From Aspidapion aeneum (Eukaryota > Arthropoda > Insecta > Coleoptera > Brentidae), in assembly GCA_963576565.1 (NCBI GenBank), contig OY755039.1, positions 73,240,771-73,304,770 on the forward strand: a stretch of DNA of 64,000 nucleotides. Reading direction: 5' to 3'. A model generated the notes under the pieces. The model was not told the DNA's origin and did not search any database. It worked only from the letters and a program-made list of their open reading frames with translations. The translations under genes were made by a program, and so were the position numbers. Positions 46,342-57,550 of this stretch are shown here, in pieces. How positions within the stretch are numbered: position 1 is the first letter of the stretch; the number at the start of each line of letters is the position of its first letter.

Positions 46342-47322
46342 GAGAAATTTTTTAGATTATTGAAAATATTTAACCACTAAAATGGGTGGTCTGAGACAGA
46401 CTTTACATATAGGTATGTGTTTCATCTCTGTGGCTGTAGGTGTGAGTCTGAATGAAACAAAATAATGTTACAAAACTAGTGTTATCTTAAATCTGGTCCT
46501 AGCCGGAAATGGCAACGGGCCAGCCTCCGCATGCCGGCTGTTTTTGGAGGCCGACCGTTCTAGAAAGTTTTGGTATGTTTTTCTTAATTTTATTTTTTTA
46601 TATAAAAAATGTTTTTTTTTTTAAGAAATGAGGTGTGTCCCTACTACGGGAATATGGAAGGCTGCAAAAGGTACACTCTTTGACTATCTAAACTTTACCC
46701 GAATATTGTGAATAGGATTGAGTGATACCTTGTTTAAAAACTCCTTCCAAGGGGATACAAATTTCGAAAAACCTATCGAATCGTTTTTCAGTTATTTGCC
46801 CTCAAAATTACAATGGAGCGATAAAAAACAGATTTTATGTCTGAGAAAGAAATTCAAAAATGTCGAAACGCATTGTTCTATTTTTTGTAGAAAAAGTCTT
46901 TTGCATTGATCTTATTTCTTATTTACTTTTTTTATTTTATTTTTTTATCGCTTCATGGCAAATTTACACATTTCGGAGCAAACATCTCAAAAACGAAATA
47001 ATGGATTTTTGAAATTTTTACGCGGTTGTTAAGACACTCAAGAGATCTTTACAACAAGGTGTCACTCGACTGGTTTTCCTATTAAAAATATAGAGGTGAA
47101 GTTTCCTATATTTTTACATTTTCCGTTTAAATAAAAACCAATGAATACAATTTAGAAAATATGTGCTTTTTTAATATGTCGAAGGTAGCTTTGAAGTTAA
47201 TGTCCAAATTTAATTAATTTGTTGTTTTGTATATTTGTATGATTTGTTGCTATAATTTTGTTAATACATATAAAGTCTACAAATTCTCATTAAAACACAC
47301 GTAAGAAAAGGCAAAAACTTAC
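46342..47322. other. Intronic sequence, nothing identified
   Basis: No repeats with clear ends and no exon apart from the one starting at 47323. Confidence 0.35.
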
Positions 47323-47416
47323 CAATCTGATCAGCCAATTAAAAACAAAAGCCGACGTTGAATAGTGCGTGCCGTAGTGGAAGGGAGGAATGCTTTCGTG
47401 TTCCCAGGTGTTATAA
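47323..47416 (-). CDS. Neurobeachin/rugose BEACH exon (short)
   Basis: A 94-bp exon that is easy to miss. The acceptor TTTTTTAG ends at 47417; the donor GTAAGTTT begins at 47322. It begins with the last base of the Arg codon started in the upstream exon, and reads [20 protein letters not shown] then [11 protein letters not shown], ending in phase 0. HYGTHYS is near invariant in BEACH domains. It fills the gap between the exons at 58435 and 45391 exactly. Confidence 0.95.
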
Positions 47417-47489
47417 CTAAAAAACACTCAATTTTTTTAAAAATCTATATTTTATCTTAGAAGCAACAACAGACCTGGACACCTACAAA

Positions 47490-47765
47490 ATCAAACATGC
47501 ATAAGGTAACAAAAGCCCAAAGATCAATGGAAAGATAAATGTTATATGTAGAGCTAACAAATAGAAAAAGGAATGATCAGACAGAAAGACGATCGATGGA
47601 ACAAATGTACTGTAAACTGGATACCTTGGGAAAATAAAAGAAGTAGGGGAAGACCCCAAATGAGATGGCGGACGATTTGAAGAAACATGCGGAAACTAGA
47701 TGGATGAACACGGTGACAGACAAAGATGGGTGGAAAATATTGGGGGAGGCCTATGTTTAAAGATG
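47490..47765 (+). pseudogene. LINE 3'-end fragment
   Basis: Plus-strand reading in two frames gives WNKCTVNWIPW, KRSRGRPQMRW, then ADDLKKHAETRWMN and DKDGWKILGEAYV. This GRP-RW-DD block with a terminal GEAY(V) is typical of the C-terminal end of several insect LINE pol proteins. One frameshift lies near 47678. It is 5' truncated and separate from family B. Confidence 0.7.
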
Positions 47766-47796
47766 GGTCGAAGAAGGCTAAATAGATAGCTAGATA

Positions 47797-48515
47797 CAGT
47801 AGACTCGCGCTAGTGTGAACACGAAAAAAATCTGTACGTTCATACCATGGAGACCGTTCACACTACGGAAGGTCTATTAGATATAATAAAAAATCCATAC
47901 CTATCTATTTTAAATGTAACTATTCTCATAATTTAGAGTTTCTGCTGAAAATGGCAATTTAAAGTATCGACAAATACTACAATTTTATGAAACTTCAAAA
48001 TTTACATATCATTAGGTAAAATACGATGTTATTTTAGTCCGAACTTATCTAGCTGACCAATGAGTGGCTACTGCTCGGTCTCAATATTTCTTAGGATCTC
48101 TAGATCACTAACACCTATATTGTTTTGTTCTGACTATAATGTAACTTAAGTGATTCCAAAACATACTTTACTGCAACTTTTTCAGGTGTCTCCATTTCGT
48201 TGTCAGATTTGCCTTCCAAACTTACTTCTGGGAGCAAGAATTAAATACTTCTTGGTTTTTACCATTTTACAAAGCACGAGATGAAATGGCACTAATATTT
48301 ACAAAAAAACAATGAAGTAAAACTAAGTAATTTCCGGTGATTCCCCTAAATCTTACCATTTGACGAAATGCAGAAGATTAACGCCTCTTTTCCGTTTTCA
48401 TACGATCGAGACTCGTTTCTGTTTATACTACTGGATATATAATGTATTAATCTTCACTGTTCACTCTACTGGGAGGTTCACACAAGAGTGTGTTCATACC
48501 AGCGCGAGTCTACTG
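47797..48515. mobile_element. pogo/Tigger-type MITE, copy 2 (719 bp)
   Basis: Inverted copy of 15026-15762, with the same CAGTAGACTCGCGCT ends and TA flanks (47795-47796, 48516-48517). The inside is collinear (ATGAGTGGCTACTGCTCGGT; TCTGGGAGCA). No open frame is long enough for a transposase. Confidence 0.82.
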
Positions 48516-48725
48516 TAGATAGAAGTAACAAAATTATAAAATAATAATTGGGATTAAATTTTTAGACATAAAAAACAAACCGGACAAACATTTTTCCAAA
48601 CTTGGAAAAAAAATTCACGTACAAATACATCATTTTTCATTGCCATGCCGATTTGAAACTAATTCGACAATAGGCCTAAGAAACTTCAAGAAATGTATTA
48701 TTTTTATTTAATATTGATCTGCCAG

Positions 48726-49096
48726 TAGAGATGAGCAATATTTCACGATATTTTTTCACTAACATTTAAAAATCACATATAACGATCGTTCCTTTTTTCT
48801 TTCACAACGCGTGATTTTATATCTCTGTTTTTTTTTAATCACCAATAAACATTTTATCACGCCGAAAGCCGGGTATTATGCAACATAATAACAATAACAG
48901 AATCAACAACATATCGTCACTGCCGCACTTAACATATAACAAACCAAGCAGTATCAGTAACGCCTCAAACTCAAACGTAACTTACGTTACGCTATCTTAA
49001 CACTGTGATCACATCACGTTTAAAAATCGCTGATATTAAAAAATCACAGTAACAAATATTAGTGTGATTGCAAAATCACGATATCGCTCATCTCTA
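48726..49096. mobile_element. hAT-type MITE, 371 bp
   Basis: Ends TAGAGATGAGC and its complement. The flanks TCTGCCAG (48718-48725) and TCTGACAG (49097-49104) match in 7 of 8 bases. Subterminal blocks ATATCGTGATTTT-like on both sides extend the inverted repeat. TAGAGATGRGC ends are frequent in hAT non-autonomous elements. Confidence 0.78.
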
Positions 49097-49274
49097 TCTG
49101 ACAGCAACATTTAAATTAGGAAGAGTAAATGATCTTTCCTGAATCATCAGAATCTGATGTCAAAAATAACATATGCCAAACACAAATTTTTGACATATGG
49201 TTGATTTTTTTAAATGAAACACTTTGTATTTAATCTTCTCTAAACAATAGGGCTCCTTTATCTGATTTAAAAAA

Positions 49275-50340
49275 TATATAATATGGCGCTTTCCATGTCA
49301 ACCTTTTGCACTTAACAATTTTGATTTTTATAAAAAATGATTATTTGGTTCCTTTATAGATACCGATTACACCAAGATAAAAATTTGAAAAAATGTTGCG
49401 ATTCTTTAAATCTACAGGGTGTTTTATCTTCTTAATTGACCAAAGCATATCTATTGTTTATCTTTTTTCCTGAAAAAATACGAACTTTGCAAAAAAAATG
49501 TTTACTACCTTTTAGAAATAAGAACAAGAGGCTTTAAGTAAAAATATTAAAAATGACAAATAATCGCATCAGTGACCTGGAGCATCTTTTTTCAAAAAAA
49601 TATAAAAAATCAAAGGGGTTACATTTTCAAAATGGCGATTTTTTAAATTTATTGTCTTGTACTAAGGTGACTAATGCGATTATTTGTGATTTTCAATTAT
49701 TTTTCTTAAAGCCTCTTGTTCTTATTTCTAAACAGTAGTAATTTTTTTTGTTGGAAAGTTCGTATTTTTTTAGGAAAAATCATAAACCATAGATATTGTT
49801 ACGGGTTCACAACGACAAATTAAAAACTCGCAATTGTTGAAAACGATACGTCAATTTATTTCCACAAATTATGTACAAAAACACGCACTCCAACTTACTA
49901 ATAATTCACCACTAATATCTCACGACCACTACAGTATGTTATCTGTGACTGACCCTGATGCACGACGTCCGGCCTTATATATGAGGATCGTCCATCTCTC
50001 TCGAACTTTCCGGCAGCCTTCGACGTCCGGAAAGTTCTCGTATTATTTGGACCGCAAGTCACAGATAACGCAACTAAAACCTAGACTAAGAATACAACCT
50101 TAAGATAAATCAACCTAATACTACACTAAACCTAAATAAATTCCAATTATAAAATTTAAATAACTTAAATTTGTAACAATATGTTCTAGCCAATTAAGAA
50201 GATTTAAGGAGTCGCAACATTTTTTCAAATTTTTTATCTTGGTGTAATCGGTGTCTATAGAGGAACCAAAAAATTAATTTTTATTAAAATCAAAATTGTT
50301 TAGCAAAAGGTGGGTTGACATGGAAAGTCCCATATGTTAA
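49275..50340. mobile_element. Foldback element interrupted by a solo LTR
   Basis: Left arm 49275-49578, right arm 49667-49796 plus 50179-50340. Paired landmarks: CTTTCCATGTCAACC, ACCGATTACACCAAGATAAA, AATGTTGCGA, AATAAGAACAAGAGGCTTTA, AAATAATCGCAT. The loop is about 90 bases near 49620. No coding capacity. The right arm is cut by the LTR at 49797-50178. Confidence 0.85.
49797..50178 (-). mobile_element. Solo LTR of gypsy family A
   Basis: A 382-bp LTR in minus orientation, TGTTAC at one end and GTAACA at the other, flanked by ATAT (49793-49796 and 50179-50182). It matches the LTR at 53848-54262 along its length (TTATCTGTGACT, CTTTCCGG, TATATA and AATAAAT positions). A solo LTR is left by recombination between the two LTRs of a full element. 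Confidence 0.9.
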
Positions 50341-51419
50341 CATTTGGTCCAACCGTCGCGTCGTTGAAATATTTGCATTCTAAAAACCTAATTATATTCA
50401 ATAACAAAATAGCACTTGTCAAAAATTAACGACTGGCAATGGCAACATCCTTATTGTTTATTCAGGTTTTTAAAATTCAAATATTTCAAAAACGGCTGGC
50501 CCAAATGTCATATTTTTGAAATCAGTAGATGATCCCTATCGATTAAATTAAGGCTGTCAAAACGGACGGGCCACGATCCAAGGCCCACAAAAAAATACAG
50601 GCCACGACCCTGAAAAAACCAGCTGTTCTCCGGGGGCTGACTTTTGCATTGGGTGTTATGGGAGCTTAGCAGTTTTTTTATGATATTTTCAAAATGGCAC
50701 TACAGATTTCCGCGAAATTTCAGTGAAATATTCTCGGACACCATCCCGATATTCCACCAAACTTTTGTAAGGATGCAAGAAGATTAAAAGGTTAAAATCT
50801 TCAAGATTTAGCATTTCTTATTTTAAATTTAAATTACCCGCCATGTACCGCATGCTAACTGTTATATTTGACATGTATTTGACTTTTTCATCTATGTTTG
50901 TCACATTCGCTTCTGCTTTAAATTTCATTTTAGTGAACTAATGAAGCGGCTGTGATAAATTAAGGATCACTATACATTTAAAAAGGATTTTTCTGCAAGA
51001 ATACAGTAAAAACACTCTCAAAATCGGCTTTATTTTTAAAGAAATCAAATATTCGTGAACCGTCATTCCAACTTCAATATTTTAATGTCAATCAGCTGTG
51101 TCGTAACGTGACTATCAAAAAAAAATCAGCCCCGGATCTGACGTCAACAAAGTGGAGGATCGTGGCCCGTCCGTCACATCCGGGGCTGATTTTTTTTTGA
51201 TGGTCACGTTACAACCCAGCTGATTGTCTTTAAACTATTGAAGTTGGAATGACGGTTCATGAATATTTGATTTTTTTTTAAAACAAAGCCGGTTTTGAGA
51301 TTGTTTTTACTATTGTTACAAATTTAAGTTATTTAAATTTTATAGTTGGAATTTATTTAGGTTTAGTGTAGTATTAGGTTGATTTATCTTAAGGTTGTAT
51401 TCTTAGTCTAGGTTTTCAT

Positions 51420-53810
51420 CTCCTGTGGTGTTGGTCACTAAAAAGGATGGAAGTACTAGATTTTGCGTCGACTACAGAAAACTTAACGATGTGACCAAGA
51501 AAGATAGTTACCCACTGCCAAGAATAGACGACACATTAACAACATTGGCAGGATCATGTTGGTTTTCTACTTTTGACCTAAAAAGTGGATATTGGCAAGT
51601 AGGAATCTTTGAAAAGGATAAAGAGAACACTGCATTCTCTCCTGGAAGTGGACTTTATCAGTTTAATGTGATGCCATTTGGCCTATGCAATGCTCCAGCT
51701 ACATTTGAAAGACTAATGGAAGTCGTTCTACGAGGCCTTACTTGGAAAACCTGCCTAGTCTATTTGGATGATGTCATAGTAATAGGGAAATCATTTCAAG
51801 ATCATCTAGACAATTTACGAGAAGTATTTTCAAGAATCAGGAACGTAAATCTTAAATTAAACTCAAAGAAATGTTTTCTATTCCAAGAAAAAGTTGAGTT
51901 CCTGGGTCACGTCGTTTCCCGAGAAGGCATCCATACCGACGAAAAGAAGTTGCAAGCAATAAAAGAATGGCAAACTCGTGACAAACATGAATTGAGAAGC
52001 TTTTTGGGTATGTGTACATACTACAGACGATTTGTAGAAGGATTCGCCAAAATAGCGTCTCCATTACATAGACTTACAGAAGATAAAGCTTCTTACAGAT
52101 GGAATACTGAATGTGACCAAGCATTTAGAAGACTAAAAGCAGCATTATGTTCTAGTCCGATTCTCGCATATCCTATTCCAAAAGGTAAATTCATATTAGA
52201 TACTGATGCAAGCAACGATGGCATAGGAGCAGTACTCTCCCAAGTACAAGATGGAGAAGAACGGGTCATCGAATTTTTCAGCAAAAAGCTATCCAAACCA
52301 GAGAGAAATTATTGTGTTACCAGAAAGGAGCTCCTAGCCATCATTAAATCCGTAGATCACTTTCACAAATATCTCTATGGACAAGAGTTTCTGATTAGAA
52401 CGGATCATGCTGCGTTACAGTGGCTCATGAAAATAAAACAACCTGAAGCACAAGTCGCGAGATGGATAGAAAAGCTACAACAATACCATTATCAAATTAA
52501 GCACCGAGCCGGAAGGGTGCATAATAATGCAGATGCATTGTCCAAAAGACCTTGCCCTGAAGATTGTAAACATTGCAGGAGAATTGACCAGAAAGAAGGA
52601 ATTACTTACGTGCGTCAGATAAAGTTAGAACCAGATGAAGAATGGATGTCGGCTTCGATTAGAACCACACAATTTGACGACAAAGATGTAGGACCTATCT
52701 TGCGATTGAAAGAAGAGAACAAGCCACGACCATCATGGCAAGATATCACAAACCAAGGGATAGTGGAAGAAAACATACTTAAACGTGCCTGGGAAAGTGC
52801 CGATGGCCTTACTGTGATTAATCAAGTAGTAGTTCCTAGGAGCATGGTAGACCATATAATGGCCGAATGCCATGGTGGAAAATCAGGCGCGCACCTAGGC
52901 ATAAATAAAACTATGGGCAAAATTCGAAACCGATTTTATTGGGTCAATTACTTTCAAGATGTGAAAAACTGGTGCCGCCGATGTTCGACTTGCGCAGCCA
53001 GCCAAGGTCCCAAAACAAGGTCCAGAGGTCAAATGAAACAACATAACGTAGGCCTGCCATTTGAACGCATTGCTATTGACGTGGCCGGACCATTTCTAGA
53101 AACTAAAAAGGGCAACAAATACATCCTTGTTGTCATGGATTACTTTAGTAAATGGCCAGAAGTTTTTGCTTTGCCTAACCAAGAAGCCACTACAGTTGCA
53201 GAAGTTCTGGTAAATGATGTTTTCAGCAGATTTGGAATTCCTTTGGAACTACATTCAGATCAAGGGAGGAACTTTGAATCAAAGCTTTTCCAGAATCTCT
53301 GTGACCTTTTAGAAATACATAAAACACGAACTACTGTTTTACATCCGCAGTCAGATGGTATGGTTGAAAGATTTAATAAAACAATAGAAGAACATCTTTG
53401 CAAACAATATTCCATTGTTTTTGATGGCCTACAGAACCGCCATACACAATACGACAGGAGCTACTCCATCTAGTATCCCGTTTGGTAGAGAACTGCGTTT
53501 ACCATGTGATATCATCTTTGGTTCACCTGAAGAAGAACGCTTAGAGGTTAATGATTATGTCGAACGTTTAAGGCAAAAGCTGCACGATATCCATGAGGTG
53601 GTTAGAGAGCGAATAGAAATAGCCAGTGACCGGATAAAAGCGAGATATGACCTGAAAGCAAACTCTTCAGGGTTCAAAGAGAATGATCAAGTGGGAAGGA
53701 CCTTATAAAGTTGTTAAGAGAATTAATGATGTAGTCTACCGAATCCAGAGAAGCCCGAGGTCCAAGATGAAAGTTGTTCATCTAGACAGACTAAAACCTT
53801 ACCTGGGAAA
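51420..53810 (+). pseudogene. Gypsy A pol: RT, RNase H, integrase
   Basis: The main frame 51425-53473 holds RT ([44 protein letters not shown], catalytic YLDD at 51761-51772), then RNase H ([31 protein letters not shown]), then integrase (HH-CC zinc site with [10 protein letters not shown] and [41 protein letters not shown], giving the D-D-E set). A frame change at about 53412-53440 moves the reading to the frame 53415-53708 ([16 protein letters not shown]). A small deletion near 53692 removes the stretch between KENDQV and WEGPYKV. The end of pol (KMKVVHLDRLKPYL) is read to about 53800. All catalytic residues survive, but the start is missing. Confidence 0.9.
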
Positions 53811-53847
53811 TGTTGATCGAGACGATCAAACCTGAAGAGGAGGATAT

Positions 53848-54262
53848 TGTTACAAATTTAAGTTATTTAAATTTTAGAGTTGGAATTTATTTAGGTTTAG
53901 TGTAGTATTAGGTTGATTTATCTTAAGGTTGTATTCTTAGTCTAGGTTTTAGTTGCGTTATCTGTGACTTGCGGTCGCATTAATACGAGAACTTTCCGGA
54001 CGTCAAAGGCTGCCGGAAAGTTCGAGAGAGATGGACGTCCCTATATATAGGGCCGGGGTCGCGCACCAGGCAGTCAGTCACAGATAACGTACTGTAGTGG
54101 TCGTGAGATATTAACACGAAGTTAATAGACCGATTATAGTAGTGAATTATCAGCAAGTTATTAGTAGTTTAAGTGCGTGTTTTTGTACATAATTGTCGAA
54201 ATAAATTGACATATCATTTTTGACGATTGCGAGTTTTAATTGTTGTGGAGAACCCGTAACAC
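53848..54262 (+). mobile_element. Gypsy A 3' LTR
   Basis: A 415-bp LTR, TGTTAC to GTAACA. It contains CTATATATAGG at about 54041 as a TATA box candidate and AATAAA at about 54201 as a poly(A) signal. It also holds an inverted pair around TTATCTGTGACT and AGTCACAGATAAC. It matches the solo LTR at 49797-50178. Confidence 0.92.
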
Positions 54263-54448
54263 TATATTCTCTCAGAATAATGCTTTTTAAATCTATAGTA
54301 ATCCTTAATTTTTCAGAGCCGCTCGTGGCTGATAACGGACGCATCTAACGAACAGTATTAATTAACGGACTAATTAACGTGATGATCAACCCCTTACCCG
54401 CTCGAAGCACTCTTTATGAAACTCTGCCAAGGTAATTAATATATTACA

Positions 54449-54821
54449 TTGACGACGAGGTCGGTTGCGGGTAGTAAAAGTGCCGGAAAATCGAACAGGC
54501 GTGGCGCGGCAAAAAAGTGAGGTTAGCGTCGCGGAAAAAAATATTTTAAAAGGACACAAAAAAAGAGTAAGACTATTTTTTTCAATTAATGCATTACTAA
54601 TAAGGGGGCAGAGGCTTGTCTTTGGCATCGGCAGGCAAGAATGAAGAGCAGGATTGTCTTGGGCAGCAGCAGGCAACAGTGAGGGGCAGAGTCTTCGGCA
54701 ATAATTAGCAGACTCATCTTCAGTGGTTTAGGGGTAGTTTTGTCTTGGGCAGTAGCAGGCAAAAGTTGCTGAAAGGCGGAGAATAGATTTGACATCGTAG
54801 AGATAACGACAGAGCGACAAA
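54449..54821 (+). other. Gypsy B leader with imperfect tandem repeats
   Basis: Three related units near 54617, 54655 and 54742 share TTGTCTTGGGCAGYAGCAGG followed by CAARAGT. No open frame of interest. Leader repeats of this sort are not required for the family. Confidence 0.45.
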
Positions 54822-55361
54822 ATGCCTCTGATTGGCTCTATTCCCGAGTTTGACCACACCAGAGAATGCTGGACAGTGTATGCAGAGCGTCTAGTTTTAT
54901 TTTTTACAGCTAACGATATATTGTTATTAAGAGACTTGTGTCACCCCAAACTTCCTAAAGAGAAGACATTCGACGAGCTATCAACCTTGATGGCAAACCA
55001 ATTTGCACCTATTTTGTCTTCCTGGAGAGAAAGATCAAGATTCTGGAGTGCAATACAGAGTGAGAATGAGGGGGCACAAGACTGGCACGCGAGAGTTAGA
55101 AGTTTGGCTGTAGATTTCGCGTTTGGGAGCATGTTAAATTTTTGTCTTCGTGAAATTCAGAAAATAAACGCGAATGTTCGGGAAATAGATACGAATTTTC
55201 GGGAAATAGATACGAAAAACCGAGTTATTGCAATATTTGTGGGCGCGTTCATTCGAAAAGCAGACCATGTCGACGATGTTCATCAGTTGGGCACTTGGAA
55301 AGGGCTTGTCCAAAGGGTCTTGTGCGGCGACAAAACCTTCTTGAGGAAGAAACGGAGATGA
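54822..55361 (+). pseudogene. Gypsy B gag, shortened
   Basis: Starts MPLIGSIPEFD, with WTVYAERLVLFFTANDI, then at once LLLRDLCHPKLPKEKTFDEL and MANQFAPILSSWRERSRF, WHARVRSLAVDFAFG. Insect gypsy Gag capsids normally have about 20 residues between the ANDI and LRDLC blocks. These are deleted. The zinc knuckle (CCHC) expected after the capsid is missing; the frame instead runs through a duplicated REIDTNFREIDTK stretch. Confidence 0.7.
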
Positions 55362-55705
55362 ATATGTTAGAAAAAAAATCGGCGGTACCGAGTTCCGAGT
55401 ATTGTGATTATGGAGAAATGTTTAGTTTGTCTACATCAAAGTGTAATGAGTTATTTAAAATAAATGTTAAAATTGGAGAAAGTATGTGTGAGTTTCAAGC
55501 TGACACAGGGGTCTCAATAAATGCGGTAAGCTTGGAGCTATATAAAAATAAATTTAGCACTTATAAAATGATAGAAGATTCTATGCTGTTAAAGGGGTAC
55601 TCAGGGGCAGTTATAAAACCAATAGGTTATTTTTGGGCACTGACTAGGTTAGAAAACATCGAAAAAAATGTTAAATATTATGACCAGACCACCACTGTTA
55701 AGTAG
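55358..55705 (+). pseudogene. Gypsy B protease fragment
   Basis: Contains FQADTGVSINAVSLELYKNK, where DTG (about 55502-55510) is the aspartic protease active site. The frame then stops, with no RT following. The protease normally cuts the Gag-Pol polyprotein. Here it is fused by deletion to the pol end. Confidence 0.7.
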
Positions 55706-55713
55706 AGAATTTT

Positions 55714-56282
55714 TAAATCAGTTTAATATTGGTCTAAGCTTTGGGCAAATGAATAACTTGGAAAACTTAAAAGAATCTTACCAGATAAGAAATAAAGGGG
55801 CAATAAATAGAGAATTCAAGGAGGGAGAAGAAGTTATGGTGAGAGATTACAGAATCAGAAATAAGAAAAATTGGACTGAAGCAAAAATACAATCACAAAT
55901 TGGCAGGACAGTCTACCTATGTAAGCTAAATACAGGCCAAATTTGGAAGCGCCACACAAACCAAATGGCCAGAAGAGGCAATCAACAGAAAGTTGTGGAC
56001 AGACAAAAGAATCAAGAAATCACAGGGATTCAACCGACATGTGTAAGGAAAATAGGGCGTGGGTCATTCCTTCAAAACCCACCAGTTTTGGAAAAAGAAG
56101 TAGAAGCGCAAAAAGCGCACATTGATACCAATAGCGATCCTCCAATATTGGAAAGGCAAGTTGAAACTTCAAGCTTGCCATCTTCCATGTCAGACCCTGT
56201 AAAAATGCCTATACTGCAAGGCAAGAGGAATTACAAAATTCCCAAGAAGAGTCCAGAAGTGCGTCCGGTAGTCCATGCTTAG
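55714..56282 (+). pseudogene. Gypsy B pol C-terminal tail
   Basis: Reads GEEVMVRDYRIRNKKNWTEA, GRTVYLCKLNTGQIWKRHTN, the usual post-catalytic integrase end (basic, GxxW-RHxNQ). The catalytic D-D-E part is absent. Ends in low-complexity Pro/Lys text. Confidence 0.7.
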
Positions 56283-56905
56283 GTTTTGAGAAATCTACAC
56301 CTGATGACAGCGACAAAACGAACTCTATTAGTGTCAGAAAAGAAGTCCTTCCAAGGCGCAGCTCAAGACTGAATAGGAAATTGTGAATTAAGTGTGGAGG
56401 GATGTAATGTATTGTTTGTGTATAAACTTGTACAGAGACCCCATGTGATATAGAACAATAGTGTACAGACCCCGCGAGTGATTGACAGTTGTGACACTTG
56501 CCATGCGCGGTCTCTTGAACGTCAATCGTGGCTGATAACGGACGCATCTAATGAACAGTATTAAGAAGCGAATGTGACAAATACAGATGACAAAGTCAAA
56601 TACATGTCAAATATAACAGTTGGCATGTGGTACATGGCAGGTAATTTGAATTCAAAATAAGAAATGCTAAATCTTAAAAATGTTAACCTTTTAATCACGT
56701 TGCTTCCATACAAAATTTTGTTGGAATATCGGGATGGTCTCTGAGAATATTTTACTGAAATTTCGCGGAAATCTGTAGGGCCATTTTGAAAATATCATAA
56801 AAAAACGTCTGACCTGCCATAAGACCCTATGTAAAATTCAGCCCCCGGAGAACAGCTGATTTTTTCAGGGTCGTGGCCTCTATTTTTGTGTTGGCCTTGA
56901 TTAAA

Positions 56906-57550
56906 CAAATAAAATACAGGGTGTTTCAATGAAAAAAATTAATAATTAAATTTGTGTTTGACATATGTTATTTTTGACATCAAATTCGGATGATTCAGGA
57001 AAAATCCATCAACTTTATCAATTTCAAGGTTACTGCCAGATCAATATTAACGAAGATTAGCAATTTAGTAGAATATGGTCAATCACGCGGTACATTTGTT
57101 CAATAGTTAAAATAACTATAAATTTAAAGGGTAAATAGAATATGTAATTCAAATTTAAGACATTTACACCAGTGTTTACTAAGATCCTAAACTTTGCACT
57201 TAGACCAGGGTCACTGCAAAGATTTGACTCACGTTAACGTGTAATTTTGGAAATACAATCCTTGCAGTCATATAATTTCGGTTAAAAATAATCTTAAATT
57301 GTAGTGCCCCTGAGGAATCGAGAGTTCGAAAAACTATAGAAATAATCAATTGTCGATAAAAAAAATACATACAAAAATTTTGAAAACTAAATAATACATA
57401 AATAATTTAAAACTATCTCTGTAGATACATTACCGTATAAAATACGAATAAATTAAATATTATAAAAAGTGCCACATATTTGAATACTTTTTCGGAAACA
57501 ATCACGTACTTATATACAGCCGTACTGAGAAAGCGCCTCTAAAAATTATT
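56906..57550. other. Intronic repeats
   Basis: ACAGGGTGTTTCAATG at 56920 starts a segment whose first 90 bases resemble, in inverted form, 49145-49250 (shared TTTGACATATGTTATTTTTG-like text). The rest is not recognised. Confidence 0.4.

Larger units (their letters stand above)
51314..54262 (+). mobile_element. Ty3/gypsy retrotransposon A, internally deleted
   Basis: Bounded by CTAT (51310-51313 and 54263-54266). The left LTR is cut after about 103 bases (51314-51416) and joins directly into the RT coding region. The leader, gag, protease and start of RT are gone. The 3' LTR is complete. A polypurine tract (GAAGAGGAGGAT) ends at the 3' LTR. It lies antisense to the host gene. Without the 5' promoter region and gag it cannot be autonomous. 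Confidence 0.92.
54324..56573 (+). mobile_element. Ty3/gypsy retrotransposon B, internally deleted
   Basis: A partial 5' LTR (54324-54448) ends ATTACA and is followed by TTGACGACGAGGTCGG, a primer-binding-like start seen in insect gypsy elements. A partial 3' LTR (56403-56573) starts TGTAAT after the purine tract GTGGAGGGA. TGTAAT/ATTACA are the LTR ends. The two LTR parts overlap by only about 37 bases (CGTGGCTGATAACGGACGCA and onward), so neither is complete. RT, RNase H and most of integrase are missing. Confidence 0.8.
50548..56900. mobile_element. Repeat Y, inverted dimer with two nested LTR elements
   Basis: Bounded by TTAAA (50543-50547 and 56901-56905). A reversed Y unit lies at about 50580-51171. 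A forward unit follows in three pieces: 51172-51313, 54267-54323 and 56574-56900. Gypsy A (51314-54262) and gypsy B (54324-56573) fill the gaps. The reference Y is at 14116-14720; the piece between 54323 and 56574 lacks about 40 bases of it. Confidence 0.7.
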
